DNA of 64,000 nt from Mycoplasmopsis mucosicanis (GCF_006546935.1 NZ_SMDN01000001.1:47183-111182), one strand, 5' to 3'; positions 35,088 through 46,546 are shown, counted from the stretch's first letter. A program made the numbers and translations. The notes: a model not told the origin generated them from the letters alone.

Positions 35088-37439
35088 TTATTTAACTCAT
35101 TCATCGTATTGAGCTTTTGTACCATATATGTAGTGGTCTTTTTCAACTTCAAAAATTTCTGGTACATTTGGATATTGTTGACCTTTAAAGTAGTCAAGTT
35201 CAAAACTGATGTTTTCAAATTTCTCATTAGCATTCGAAATTTTTGGAATAGCTTTGAATAAATTAATTGTGTATGGATGTAAAGGTCGTTGATATACCTT
35301 TGCAGTGTCACCAGACTCAACAATTTTTCCATAGTGCATAATTTGCACTCTATCAGCAATATATTCAATCATTGATAAATCGTGCGCAATGAATATCATA
35401 CCTATATTTTTTTGCTCGCATAAATCTTTAAGCAAGTTTACAACCTGAGCTTGAATTGAAATATCGAGTGAAGCAATAGGTTCATCGGCCACAATTACTT
35501 TTGGTTGAGTAATTAAAGCACGCGCAATAACAATTCTTTGTCTTTGACCACCGCTAAATTCATGTGGATAACGGAATGCAAATTGTTTAAGAAGTCCAAC
35601 ACTTTCTAGTGATTTATAGATTGTAGTTTTAGTTAATAAGTTAGCAATTTTTAATCATGAATAAGGATATGTTGCTAAGTGTTTAATAACTTTTCATACT
35701 TTATTTTCAACTAATTTATCACTTTGAATACCTAAAAGCACTTTAATCGCTTTAATATCCTTGTTAAGATATCTAGCTTCAAATTCAAATGATTTTAGTG
35801 TTGCTTTTTTACCTTTATATTTAGATTCATAAAGTTTAATGAGTTTTTGTACTTCTTTAACATGTGTTTTTTGCTCATTAGATGTTTTTAAATTGTGCAA
35901 GTGTTTATTTATGTATTGAATAAATGTAGCAAATGCTTGATCACATGCGCTATTGCACTCACTTTGAATGTCTTTGAGTGAATTATAAATCAGTTTTTGC
36001 TCACTGATTTGTTGTTCAAGAACTTCAAGACGTTTCTTGTGTTCAACAACATACTCATCAATCATTTTTTGGTTCATTGCGACTGCGTCTTGATATGCTT
36101 GTTTAGCATTCTCAAATTCTTCGTGAGTTATAAACTCATCAACATTATTAGGTGTTTTTACCAATTCACTCATTTTTGAGTATAATTGGGAAATTTGTTC
36201 TTGGTTTTTTATATGATTTTCATCATTTAGTTCAATAAAGCTAGAAGCATCAAAAAAGAAGTTTTTACTGATGCAATCAAGAATATTTGACTTTATTTGA
36301 GGTGTGTATGAAATATTTAAAAGATGCTGAGAATAGAATTGTTTTGAGTATTCCTGCAATGACGTAATCACGGCTCGCACTTCTTCGTATTTTAGGTGAG
36401 GTAGTTGAGTTTTGAGTTCTTTAGAAACTTTATTGAGTTTTAAACTCAATAATTGATTTTTAATATTGTGTGCATAGATTTCTAGATCAACACTAATTCA
36501 TTTCGCATTTCGGTAAATTATTGCATCTTTTTTAAATTCAGTTATGAAATTATTGAATGTATTTGTGTTTGCAATTCTTTCTTCTTTGATTGCTTTTTTT
36601 AGTTGAATATACTCATTTTTGAGTACTTTTCGTTGATTTAGAGCTTCATAACGTGCTGGTGAAATTTTCTGTAATTTTTGTGCTTTATAATATTTTTCTT
36701 TAGCTTCCAACAGATCACTTTCATCAAAATCAATGTTGGATGTACGATAGTCATTTTGTTTTTGAAAATAATAATTCATTAACTCATCAGTGTTTTTATA
36801 TAAATCATCAACAATTTGACTTTCCACATTTTGTTTGCTTTCTAAATAACCATAAAATGAGTTAAAGTTGTCTTCAAAACTTAATTTTGGGTCAATTTTT
36901 CAAAATGCAAAACGTTGTTTTCACTCTTGAAAAAATTCAGCAGCCAACTTATTAATAGTAGTTAAGTTTTTCAACTTCAATGTTTTGTATTTGTGCTTAA
37001 AAGTATAGAAAAAGTTTGTTTTGATTTCTTGTCAGTCTTTAAATATATCATTGACTTTGTCTTTAATTATTCCATTAACTACTAATGGTTCTTTGAGTGT
37101 TGTATAAATATTTTTTTGACCATTTAGCGAAGCATGCGGGTCTTGGAATATCATTTGGATATTTTTACGTAAAAACTTACTTTTGCGACGTGAAATTCTT
37201 TTTCCACTAATCACTTGACCATCTAATGTAACAAAACCATTGAAATCATCATAAAGTCTGAGTAATGAACGTCCAACAGTGGTTTTTCCTGAACCTGATT
37301 CACCAATTAATCCAACAATTTCACCCTCATGAACACTAAAAGATACATCATTGACAGCTTTATTAATAATTCCGTTATTGGTAAAATATTTTTTTAGTCC
37401 TTGAATTTCAAGAATTAATTTAGCATCATTATTTTTCAT
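35088..37439 (-). CDS. oppF: Oligopeptide ABC transporter ATP-binding protein OppF with ~470-residue insertion
   Basis: 783 residues, more than twice a normal OppF (about 320). Walker A GESGSGKT (46-53), Q-loop IFQDPHASLNG (Q99), signature FSGGQRQR (about 628-635), Walker B VIVADEP, SALDISIQAQ-like D-loop (SLDIS), switch His FIAHDLS, then an Opp C-terminal region (HPYTINLFKAIP). Between Q99 and Ser629 lies a long Lys/Glu/Gln-rich helical region with coiled-coil character. Frame intact through UGA Trp codons. Start chosen at MKNNDAK because AAAGG lies 9 nt upstream; it overlaps oppD by 11 nt. Confidence 0.92.
36602..36636. repeat. Dispersed palindromic element inside oppF, copy 6 (weaker arms)
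   Basis: GTTGAATATACTCATTTTTG followed by AGTACTTTTCGTTGA. Perfect TACTCA/TGAGTA core; outer arms only partly matching. It lies in the region encoding the insertion. Confidence 0.45.
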
Positions 37440-38550
37440 CAATAAATACCTTTCTAAAGCTTTCAATTCTAACTTTTAATTCATCAGGAAGTTCAATTTT
37501 TGGTGCATCTGGATGGAGTAATCATGTTGCTGCATAGTGTCGTGATTTAACTGGTAAAAGTGGAGGTTCTTTGTAAAAATCAATTTCCAATGCATAATCA
37601 TTTCGAGGTGCAAAAGGATCACCTAATGGTAGGTTTGCCATATCAGGAGGAGTTCCTTTAATTGAGTAAAGTCGATCTTGACTATTTTCTGGAATAGCAG
37701 AAATTAAAGCTCATGTGTATGGATGACGAGGATCAGTAAAGATGTCTTTTCTTGAGCCTCTTTCAACAATACGTCCAGCATACATAACGTAAATATAATC
37801 ACAGAATTTGGCAACTACACTGATATTGTGGCTAATTAAAATAATTGAAATATTAAGCTTTTGGCGAATTCGTTCAAATAATGCTAACACAGAGGCTTGA
37901 ACAGTAGGATCAAGTGCTGTTGTAGGTTCATCAGCAATAATTAATTTTGGTCGTAAAGCAATAACCATAGCAATTACAACTCTTTGTTTCATACCACCTG
38001 AAAGTGTGTGTGGATAACGATCAAAAACGCCTTGTGGATCAACAATACCAAACTCATCTAGTAGCGAAACTAGGTAGTTTCGCTTTTCAATATATGGTTT
38101 AGATTTTCATTCATCATTTAAATTCAATGCATCTAAAAGTTGCTTACCAATTTTTCTTGTTGGATTGAGTGAAGTTAAAGGATCTTGAGGAATATAACCA
38201 ATATAGTGTCCTCTGATTGCTTGTCATTGTTTTTGATTGGTAATTTTTGTTAAATCTAGGTCTTCAATTTGAAGTGTATCTGCTGTACATAATGCACCTT
38301 CATTAACATTAATTAAAGCTTTTGAAGTTACTGATTTACCTGAGCCTGATTCACCAACAAGCCCAACTATTTCACCTTTTTTAATGGCTAAATCAAGACC
38401 CCGTACAATACGAATAAAGTTTTTGCGTCCATTTTTAAAGTCAACTCTTAGGTTTTTAACAACTAAAAGTAAGTCATCTTCGAGTGATTTTGTTTGAAGT
38501 TTGCTAAGTTTACTTTGCTCTGATTTATTTTGAATAATATCTTGTGTCAT
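37429..38550 (-). CDS. oppD: Oligopeptide ABC transporter ATP-binding protein OppD
   Basis: 373 residues, ordinary length. Walker A GESGSGKS, Q-loop YIPQDPLTSLNP, signature LSGGMKQR, Walker B LIIADEP, TTALDPTVQAS, switch His LISHNIS, and the Opp C-terminal Cys-less region (DPFAPRNDYAL replaces the usual FeS-like Cys cluster). UGA Trp codons in QKQWQAIRG and YTWALIS. No insertion, in contrast to OppF. Confidence 0.95.
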
Positions 38551-38556
38551 AAATTC

Positions 38557-39822
38557 CTATCTTTTGACTTTAATAACTTTAGGGTCAAGTGCATCGTGTA
38601 GACCGACTGCAATAAATTGTAAACTAATTGAAATACTTAGCAAAATGAAGGCAGGTAAAATTAGCAATCAAATATTTGTTTTTGAATCACTTAGGTTATC
38701 AAGCATAAATTTACCTAAGTTAGCTGAATTATCATCTTTGAAAAATCCTAAAAAGGCTAATGAAGCAATTGAAAGAATTACTGAAGGAATTCTACGTACA
38801 TAACTCAATGCAATTTTTCCTAAAATTGCTGGTAAAGCGTGTAAAAAGATTTGTCTTTTAGTACTTGCTCCAATACTTTTAGCAGCCAATATGTACTCTT
38901 CATCTTTTACAGTAATAATAAAAAGTCTAGTAACACCAATAGGACCAGTTCAGCCAACAAAAAGTAAACCGGCAATCAATACTCAAGGGTTAGTTCCTCA
39001 AACCGTAACAAAAAGTAGCAATCAAATTATTGAAGGAGGAGAAGTAAAGATCTCAATAAGACGCATCATAAATGTATCTAATCATTTACCAGTATTAAAA
39101 CCTAAGTATGCGCCAACAAAAACACCAATAACTATTTCAACAGTAGCAACTAAAAGTGCAATTCACAAGCTTTCAAGTGTTCCTGTTCATACAGTTGTTC
39201 AGATATCTGAACCTTGTTTATTAGTACCAAAAAATGTTCTTAAATGTGGTATTTGTGCTTTAAATTCAGCAATTAAACTTGCATTATTTTCAAGTGTTGG
39301 TCAAGAATTATTAATTTCGTGATATTTAACTAATTTTGAAAGTAGTTGAGCCCCTTCAAAATATTTGTATGCATCATAACGCAAAATTTCTCCAGGCTTA
39401 ATTTCTTCAAAGACTGCATAATCCTTAAGAATACTGTAATAATGCGGTTTATTAGGATCGCTTCAATCATAAAGGTTATTTATAATTTCTTGATTAGATG
39501 TTTCTTTAAATGGTGAAAAAAGTGGGGGTAGTTCATAGAAGTTCGCAACTCTTTGCGAAAAGTTTTCATCAATTCTTTTTACTGCTGGATAAGGTGAAGT
39601 TAAAGTTACAACAGCTGCAGCAATAATAATTGCAAAAAATACAACAAAAGCAATAAGAACAGCAGGGTTAGTAAAAAATCTTTTAACAATTTCAATAAGT
39701 AATATTTTAGGTTTACCAGCAATATTGTTATTGTGTTTTTCGCGATTACTGAGTACAAATTTTGAGGCCAATTCATCACTAAGACTATATTTTGCTTGCA
39801 CAAATTTAAATTTTTGCGACAT
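38557..39822 (-). CDS. oppC: Oligopeptide ABC transporter permease OppC
   Basis: 421 residues, longer than typical 300 because of an extracellular segment of about 100 residues after the first helix. N-terminal TM (AVLIAFVVFFAIIIAAAVV), then the DPP/OPP core with EAA loop EEYILAAKSIGASTKRQIFLH. AAGGAGGTCAATA precedes the ATG; the oppB stop overlaps the start. Confidence 0.93.
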
Positions 39823-40877
39823 TATTGACCTCCTTGTAGTTGTTTTTGAATATTAGCTCATTGCATTTTACGTAATTTATGAGCTTTAAAAATTTGGAAA
39901 ATATTAATTCCGCTGCTTGCTTGATATTTGATACGTGGATCGATGAATGGATAAGAAATATCAACAATAATTTGTGTAAAAAGACCAAGAGCTGTGAAGA
40001 AAAAGACACTAAACATTACAACATTTATTTCACCATTAGGGAATGAGTTTGCAATTGTTGTCGCAGTACCCGGAATAAATCAGAACTGCTCAACAATAAT
40101 AGAACCAGAAAGCAAGATCAAATATGAAGGAATAATTACAGTAGCAAGCGGGATTGAAATATTTCTAAATACGTATTTGCGGAAAATTTGTCAATTGCTC
40201 AAACCTTTGGTTTTAGCAATTAAAACATAATTTGATGTTAGCACTGTAACTACTTGATTTCGTGAATAAAGTGTATATCCTGCAAGTGAACCAAGTGAAA
40301 CAACAACAATGGCTGGAATAACAGACAATATTGTGCTGCCTCATCCTTCGCCAACCTCTCTAGGGTGAATAAAACGAGTATCAAATCCAAGTTTTTGGAA
40401 TATACCAAGAATAATTGGAGCTAAGACAAAACTAGGGACTGCAATAAAGACAAAAACAAAAGCGCTTATTGCATTATCTATTCATGTACCTCGTTTATAA
40501 CCGGCCAAAACACCAATCATTACTCCTAAAATTGAAGAGATAATAAATGAAGGTAATGAAACCAATATACTTCAGCCAAGTGGTTTAAAGAATAAGTCAG
40601 GAATTGTGTTGTACCCACCTGTTGGTTTGAATATTTCACCATAGTCAAATCTGAAGAATTTAGCAAAATATTGAGCCATTTTTACAATAACTGGAATTTC
40701 ATTGTACTCTTTTGATTTTGCTTCCAAAGCCAATCTCTGTGCATGATTATTTTCACTAAGTAATTGAATTTCGTAGGGGTTTTTGATAAATAATACAACC
40801 AGTGTGTATGAAAAGATTAGCACAACAAATAATGTAAGAATGGCCAGGGCCATTCTTTTAGTAATATATTTAAACAT
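39822..40877 (-). CDS. oppB: Oligopeptide ABC transporter permease OppB
   Basis: 351 residues. N-terminal MFKYITKRMALAILTLFVVL as in OppB, core helices, EAA-like loop TSNYVLIAKTKGLSNWQIFR, PSYLILLSGSIIVEQFWFIPG and C-terminal VDISYPFIDPRIKY. Starts 6 nt after the oppA stop. Confidence 0.95.
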
Positions 40878-40883
40878 AATAGA

Positions 40884-43673
40884 TTATTGTACCACTTCAA
40901 TATCCATGTATCATAATTGTTCAGGACCAGTAAATGGTCTTATAAAGTGGTCGTTTACTAATGTTGGAGTAAATCTTTCTAGAGAAATAGATTTAAGTAC
41001 ACCAATAGTTACACCTGAATATGAAGTAATTTCTTTTGATAATTCTAGAATTTCTTGGTTGCTTAATGTTGATATGTATGTTGTGAAAAATCTTGATGTT
41101 ACTGATGATAAGTCTGCATCTGTTGATTTAATTTCTGAATCGGTTCTGTGAACTAGTTTTCCATTTTCCAATTTATATTTGTGATATTCACTGTGTATTT
41201 CACTTAGTTCTCTTAAAGAAAGTGTGCTTAATTTTTCAAAAGGTATTGAAAGTGTGAATGATTTTTTATCAAGTTCTTCTTTAACTCATTTGTTTAGTTC
41301 TTCACTTAATTTGAAAATTCTAGGGAATGATTTTGCAAAGTCTTTTTGTTGTTGAGTGTACTTGTCACCAGATTTTTGAGCAATAATTGCTAAAGGAATT
41401 GAAAGTTTTAGCGTATTTGAAAAACCATCGAAACCAGAACCTGCTGAATCATAGTCATAACCTCAACCACCAATTGTAAATGGTGAGCGACCAAAAATGT
41501 GTTGAGCACGTCAATCAGCAGCTTGAGCACGTTCATATTTCACAAATTTTGCTTCTAGACGAGGGTCTAATTCTTTATAAAGTTCAGGCATTAATTTATA
41601 GATTGTTTCCATTTTTAATGGAAGTCAGTTTATTCATCTAAATGTTTGTTGTCATTTAACTTTTTCATCTGCTTTAATACCTGCATCATCTAAAAGTTTT
41701 TTCATTTCTTTTTTTAGTGCTTCAAAATGAGGTGATTTTAGTTTTTCCAAATCTGAAGAAGCAGTTCTTGAACGCTGTGAGTAATCGCTGTATCCTTTAG
41801 ATTCTGATCAAGTTCCGTCTTCTTTTAGATAGCTAAATTTGTGTAATTCTTCATATGAGTCACGTGGTGTTTTGGTTGAAGCACTTAATTGGTCTTTTCC
41901 ACCTCAACTAGCATCAGGAGCTAGTCCTGCAAGATACATTTTTTGTTTACCATCTGAAACAAATGATGAAACATACTCAAAGTTGATTGCTAAAGACAAT
42001 AGGTTTCTAAATCGAGTTGCAGTTTTACCAGTATAGAATGTTTGTAATGCATCATAACCTTTAATTTTATCCTCAAGCAATTCACGTAAAGTTTTACCAT
42101 AAGCAAGTTTTGCAAACGCATCATTATAAGAAGCTTCACCTACTAATTTATCAATTGATTCTTTTTTAGCAGGATCAAAATCTTCAGGCAAGTTTTCAAA
42201 GGCTGGTACAAATGATCATCCTTGTTCAAACATTAATGAATTTTTGTTCAATGATTGAAGATGTTTTACACCATATTCTTCACCTTTGCTATCAACTTTT
42301 GATTTATCCGAATCAGGTACTAATATATAAGGTATTGATATTATTCGACCATTTAAGTAGTCGTCTCATTGAGTTTGTTTAAATTGATCTTCGTTTCCAT
42401 TAGCAAAATATCTTTGTCTTATTTCTCTTACAGAACGATCTGATTTAACTCAATCTTGGTCTACATAATGATCGTTTTTAACTCATTTTTCTTCTTGTGT
42501 TGATTGATCATAACCTGCATAGTAGTATCCACCTGCATACAAGTTGTTCTCAGTGTTAAATCCATATCAATATGTACCAGCAAGTGCTAATAAACTATCT
42601 TTTGGAATTGCATTAATCAAACTTGAATCAACAACACTTGAGTCTTTAAATGATTTTAGTTGTGGAATTGTACCTTTTTCAACCATTTCTTTAATATATT
42701 GACTTGGTGCTGCTGAAAATTCTTGTGAAGCTGTTAGATGACTAAATAATAAATCGAATTTACCAACTTGTGAAGTAGCAAGTTTATTGAATGTAATTTT
42801 GCCATCCTCTATAAATTTATCTTTTTGGCTAATTGGAGCAACATCAATGTCATAAAGACCAAAAATATAGTCATTAGGATATCTTAATTGTTCGCTAAAG
42901 TATGTAGAACCTTGATCAGCTGCATTAGTCAATAATTCGTCTAATTTTGCTACCTCAACACCTTTTAGTTTACCTTCAACTTGTCTTTCTTTAACTCCTA
43001 AAAATCTTGTACGCATTCATGAAATGTAGAAATCTTCTGGTACAACCTCATATTTTGTTTCTTTACCCTCTTTATCAACTCATTTAGTACCTTTTTTAAC
43101 TTCAAATTGTAGTTTTGTTGCATTTTTTAAAGTTTCAAAGAAGTGTTGTGAGTTAATGCTTTTTGAATCTTTTGATAAACCTTGAACTAAAGCTTCATGA
43201 TAAAGACCATCTTTTGGTGTATCTAATAATTGTGCATCATCTTTATCAAATGTTTCAACTTTACCATCTTTTGTTGTAACAATTACTGATTTTGCATACT
43301 CTAATTTATAACTTCATACTGATGGTTTGTGAATTTTATATGAATTTTGTCGTGTGCTTCTATCAAATTCTTTTTTTATCTCTGGCTGACCGACAATTCT
43401 TTTTCTTATTAATGATGCTGCTGTTGCTTCATAATGTCTACTCTGTCAACTACCATAAGTAATTGATGTATCTTGTGAAAATTCTTTTGCCTTAAATGGT
43501 GAATTAGAACCAGTTCGAGCAACTCTTTGAGTTATATATTCTGAATCTTTTATTTGTGATCTTTTAGTAGTGCCTGTGCTTCCACCACTACCTCCACTAC
43601 ATGCAGCTGCTAGACCCACTAATGGTAATGCACCAAAAGACAACGGGACTAGTCATAAACGTCTTTTTTTCAT
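40884..43673 (-). CDS. oppA: Oligopeptide-binding lipoprotein OppA
   Basis: 929 residues. Signal MKKRRLWLVPLSFGALPLVG with lipobox AAAC, then a Gly/Ser-rich linker. Length and placement match mycoplasma OppA (P100 of M. hominis is a characterised relative, a surface ecto-ATPase and peptide binder); ATPase activity is not claimed here. SBP-type features include KFVKYERAQ near the C-terminus. Many UGA Trp codons. AGAGG upstream of the ATG. Expression probably controlled by the riboswitch at 43817-43972. Confidence 0.9.
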
Positions 43674-43737
43674 AATACCTCTAAATTTTAAATTTTTATT
43701 GAATTTTGATTTTGTTATGTTGAAGCCTCATAATTTT

Positions 43738-43784
43738 TAAAAATAAAAATTTTGTAAGACTCTATAGCTCCTCGAGTCTTACAA
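43738..43784 (-). terminator. Intrinsic terminator in the oppA leader (riboswitch expression platform)
   Basis: Minus strand: GTAAGACTC, loop GAGGAGCTATA, GAGTCTTAC, then AAAATTTTTATTTTT. The 5' arm TAAGACT can instead pair with AGTCTTA at the 3' edge of aptamer P1, giving an antiterminator. It lies about 65 nt before the oppA ATG. Confidence 0.8.
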
Positions 43785-43816
43785 AATAATAAAGTATGGT
43801 TTATTACAATTATAAG

Positions 43817-43972
43817 ACTATAGCACCAATGCTTCCAAAGAGCAACAAACTGTTATGAATTGTTGCCATTGATTAAGTATGCCTACTTAAACAATTCGGC
43901 CTTCTTATCCTTTCAATAGTTTCTTAGCTTGCCTGCTCCACTATTTACTCTTATAGAAGGCTCCTCTATAGT
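43817..43972 (-). promoter_or_regulatory. Lysine riboswitch (L-box) aptamer upstream of oppABCDF
   Basis: Minus strand, about 156 nt. P1 ACTATAG / CTATAGT closes a multi-helix junction. P2 GCCTTCT / AGAAGGC carries the conserved AGAGG.GC entry, the AAGAGTA loop-E segment and an inner AATAGT / ACTATT stem, returning through GAAAGG and GGCCGAA. P3 AATTGTT / AACAATT encloses TAAGTA / TACTTA. A short P4 (AACA / TGTT) and P5 (GCT / AGC) precede GGTGCTATAG. Order and conserved nucleotides follow the B. subtilis lysC L-box. An attenuator follows, so lysine would switch opp off. A kissing L2-L3 pair was not found. Confidence 0.78.
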
Positions 43973-43989
43973 ATTTTGAGTATTTTTAG

Positions 43990-44022
43990 AAAAAAAGCAG
44001 GTTCGTTATTATCAACCTGCCT
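43990..44022 (-). terminator. Hairpin with T tract upstream of the riboswitch, no gene before it
   Basis: Minus strand GCAGGTT, loop GATAATAAC region, AACCTGC, then TTTTTTT. Looks like an intrinsic terminator, but only about 230 AT-rich nt separate it from the divergent gene at 44256. It may end a short upstream transcript or be a leader element. Confidence 0.55.
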
Positions 44023-44255
44023 TCCTAAAAATATATTTTATTCACCAGGTATCAAATTAAATAGAAATCGCGTTAATTGCCATTCCATTAATTCAATTGA
44101 TACGTTTAGATGAATAAGTTTGTTGTAACATAACGCCATTATTATAATGCACTTTTTTTGTAATGAGAAAAAAATTTCATATTTTTTTGTGATTTTTTTT
44201 GTTATTTGCAAAAATGAATACCACAAAAAAAATAATAAATATATATAATAATACT
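44023..44255. other. AT-rich intergenic region between the opp leader and gene 44256
   Basis: No convincing gene. It holds a symmetric ATTATAAT that could serve as a -10 on either strand (about 44145-44152), with TTGTTG 17 nt upstream on the plus strand. A possible 24-codon minus-strand reading frame starting MLQQTYSS (about 44061-44135) cannot be supported further. Confidence 0.4.
44244..44249 (+). promoter_or_regulatory. -10 box (TATAAT) 6 nt before ATG 44256; leaderless start
   Basis: TATAAT, then AATACT, then ATG. No ribosome binding site. The same spacing recurs in several genes. Confidence 0.7.
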
Positions 44256-45125
44256 ATGAAATATAAACCGCTTCAAGACACAACAACAATGGAAGTTGTG
44301 CAAACTGAAATTGAAAACAAAGATAAAAAACAAGTAAAAGACCCGCAAGGTCAAATTTCTCCACGAGCATTTCGCGTTATTCGTTCTGAAAAAATTATTA
44401 AAAAATTGAATTTAGGCATCTCATTTTCTCTAATGTTAATTAGTTTGATATTGTTTGCTTTTGCATACTCTAAAGTACCTCCTTTTGATAAAAAATATAT
44501 TGGTTATTTGATATTTTTTGCATCAACTGCTTTCATATTTTTTGCACTAGGTACAAAAAATTCAATTGAAGATGTACAATGAAGCAACACAATTAAACGA
44601 TATCGTGAAGCCTTAAGCAATGGTGATTACACATCATCAAACACGTTTCATCTTGCATACAAAAGAATTGTTTTAAAAGGTGTAAACATTACTTGAATAT
44701 TGATTTTTATATTGACTTACTGAGGTTTAATTACTGCAATAATTTTTGGTTTATATCAAGCTGATCGACTAAAACTAAATTGACAAACATATATTGTTAT
44801 AGATTTACCTTGACGCGAATGACTTAATAAGGGTTTTGGAAACACATTGCTTTATTGCCTAATTAGTGTTATCGGAATGTGTAGTTTAGTTGTCTTTTAT
44901 GTAATTATGTTATTAGTTGACAAAAAGCGATTAGCAGATTTAGATGATTTTTTAGGTGAAAAAAGTGTAGAAATACACGAACAAATTAACAAAGCTCGAA
45001 AAGATCGAAACAAAGCTTGACTAATTGCTTATCTAGTTATAGTATTAGTAACCATCTTTATTCCACTCACATTAATTGCTCTTGCAATTTGACGTTCAGT
45101 TGTACGTCGTCGTAAAACAAAATAA
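44256..45125 (+). CDS. Integral membrane protein (possibly MSC_0882 family)
   Basis: 289 residues. Start chosen at MKYKPLQD rather than an upstream in-frame Met, because the TATAAT is 6 nt before this ATG. Charged N-terminus with ISPRAFRVIRSEKIIKKLN, then hydrophobic pairs at about 52-105, 150-175 and 205-235, and a last helix near 265-285 followed by RRRKTK. The RSEK.IKKL pattern before the first helices recalls the mollicute MSC_0882 family, by eye only. Many UGA Trp. Monocistronic. Confidence 0.7.
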
Positions 45126-45141
45126 AATATATTTACAACAT

Positions 45142-45165
45142 AACGCACTTACGTGCGTTTTTTTT
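45142..45165 (+). terminator. Terminator of gene 44256
   Basis: AACGCAC, loop TTAC, GTGCGTT, T run. Confidence 0.85.
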
Positions 45166-45200
45166 ACTAAAAGTACTCAAAAACGTGTGTATTGGTAAAA
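45161..45200. repeat. Dispersed palindromic element, copy 7
   Basis: TTTTTACTAAAAGTACTCAA followed by AAACGTGTGTATTGGTAAAA. Its T tract is shared with the preceding terminator. Confidence 0.75.
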
Positions 45201-45435
45201 ATAATGTTAATTAATAATTTATCTAATTAAACAATTAGATTTCTAAATATTGTGCTTATTTTTTTACCAAAAGTACTCTAAAACGTGTATAAAAGCAAAA
45301 TTATTGAACCTAAAACTTATTTATAAACATAAACCAAAGCGTTAAACTCTTTTTGACTTTTTAAACATCATAAAACCACAAAAAATTGATTCAGTAATAT
45401 CGAATTAAAAATTCAATGAAATATCTTTATAAGTA
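45201..45435. other. Gene-free region holding a second repeat copy
   Basis: The stretch between gene 44256 and tRNA-Leu (about 360 nt) has no gene. Besides terminators and repeat copies it contains ATCTAATT / AATTAGAT near 45222-45242. Nothing else was seen. Confidence 0.6.
45261..45300. repeat. Dispersed palindromic element, copy 8 (right arm decayed)
   Basis: TTTTTACCAAAAGTACTCTA followed by AAACGTGTATAAAAGCAAAA. Lies about 60 nt from copy 7 in the same orientation. Confidence 0.65.
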
Positions 45436-45469
45436 TTAAATTAAAACACAGCAACTACTTGCTGTGTTT
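45436..45469 (-). terminator. tRNA-Leu terminator
   Basis: Minus strand AAACACAGCAA / TTGCTGTGTTT hairpin followed by TTTAATTTAAT. Confidence 0.7.
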
Positions 45470-45487
45470 GTAAGGCGAATAAACATA

Positions 45488-45571
45488 TGGTACCTGAGAC
45501 AGGACTTGAACCTGCACGGATTTCTCCAGTAGATTTTGAGTCTACGGTGTCTACCATTCCACCACTCAGGC
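45488..45571 (-). tRNA. tRNA-Leu (CAA)
   Basis: 84 nt with encoded CCA. Acceptor GCCTGAG pairs with CTCAGGT, then A and CCA. Anticodon stem GTAGA / TCTAC with loop CTCAAAA gives anticodon CAA. The long variable arm and the GGTTCAAGTCC T loop are typical of class II tRNA-Leu. Reads UUG. Confidence 0.95.
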
Positions 45572-45642
45572 ATATTTGCTTAACAATTATAATTTATTTT
45601 TTATAATTTAAAACGATTTAATAAATTAAAAAGAAGGCAAAA

Positions 45643-46539
45643 ATGGCTATTGGAATAATCGTTGAATACAACCCTTTTCATAATGGACACATACGGCAAC
45701 TTAATTGAATCAAACAGAAATGACCAAATGAAAAAATAGTTGTTGCTATGTCTGATAAATTCTCTCAACGTGGCGAGTTATGTATTGATACATTTGCACA
45801 TAGAAAAAAGATTGCTAAAAAATATGGTGTTAATAAAGTAATCAAACTTAAATTCGAACAAAGTGTGCAAGCTGCTCATATTTTTGCTCATAATGCAGTT
45901 ATTGCGCTTCATAAAGCAAAAATAGATAAACTTGTTTTTGGTTCTGAGTCAAACAATGTTGAACAAATGAAGCAAATTGCAAAATATTTAATTCAGCATG
46001 AAGAAGAATTCAATGAATTAATCCGCAAGTTTATTAAAATTGATAAATTAGGTTATCCAAAAGCATTTGCGATTGCTCTTGAACAATTAACTGGTCAATC
46101 TTATTCGCTTCCTAATGATATTTTAGGCTTTGAGTATGTTAAAACAATCGTTAAAAATAATTTAAATATTGAAGTTTATACAATTGAACGCAATATAAGT
46201 TTCCATGCTGATGAGCCTATTGATTCATATGCTTCAGCTTCACATCTTAGAAATATGTTGCGTCACAATTTAGACATCTCTCAGTATAGTCCATCAGTTA
46301 TCAAAAAGCCATTATTCATAGAAAATTTATACGAGAAGTTCAAAAAAATACTGAGAAATACAGCAATAAGAAAAATTAAAAAAATACCATTAATTTCTGA
46401 GGGTATTGAAAACTTATTACTAAAAAATATTCATCACAAAACATATGATGAATTTGTTCTTGCATGTGTATCAAAACGATATACTTCAGCAAGAATAAAA
46501 CGAATTATGGCCTGAATTTTAGCCAAAAAATGAAGATAG
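45643..46539 (+). CDS. tmcAL: TmcAL-like nucleotidyltransferase (tRNA-Met cytidine acetate ligase family)
   Basis: 298 residues, shorter than the about 400 of Bacillus TmcAL (YlbM). N-terminal GIIVEYNPFHNGH is the HxGH-type adenylate-binding motif; AMSDKFSQRGEL (UGA Trp nearby) and FGSESNN and GADKEV-like strands follow. YASASHLRNML and later helices match the family. The family makes ac4C34 in elongator tRNA-Met using acetate and ATP. The shortened C-terminus leaves tRNA binding uncertain. It is followed 7 nt later by a small gene. Confidence 0.85.
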
Positions 46540-46546
46540 GATAATA

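Noticed and set aside
43690-44022. RNase P RNA, T-box or SRP RNA in the oppA leader
   Set aside because: None of the GAGGAAAGTCC, TGGTACCGCG or AGGAAGCAGCC-type conserved motifs is present; the L-box motifs fit instead.
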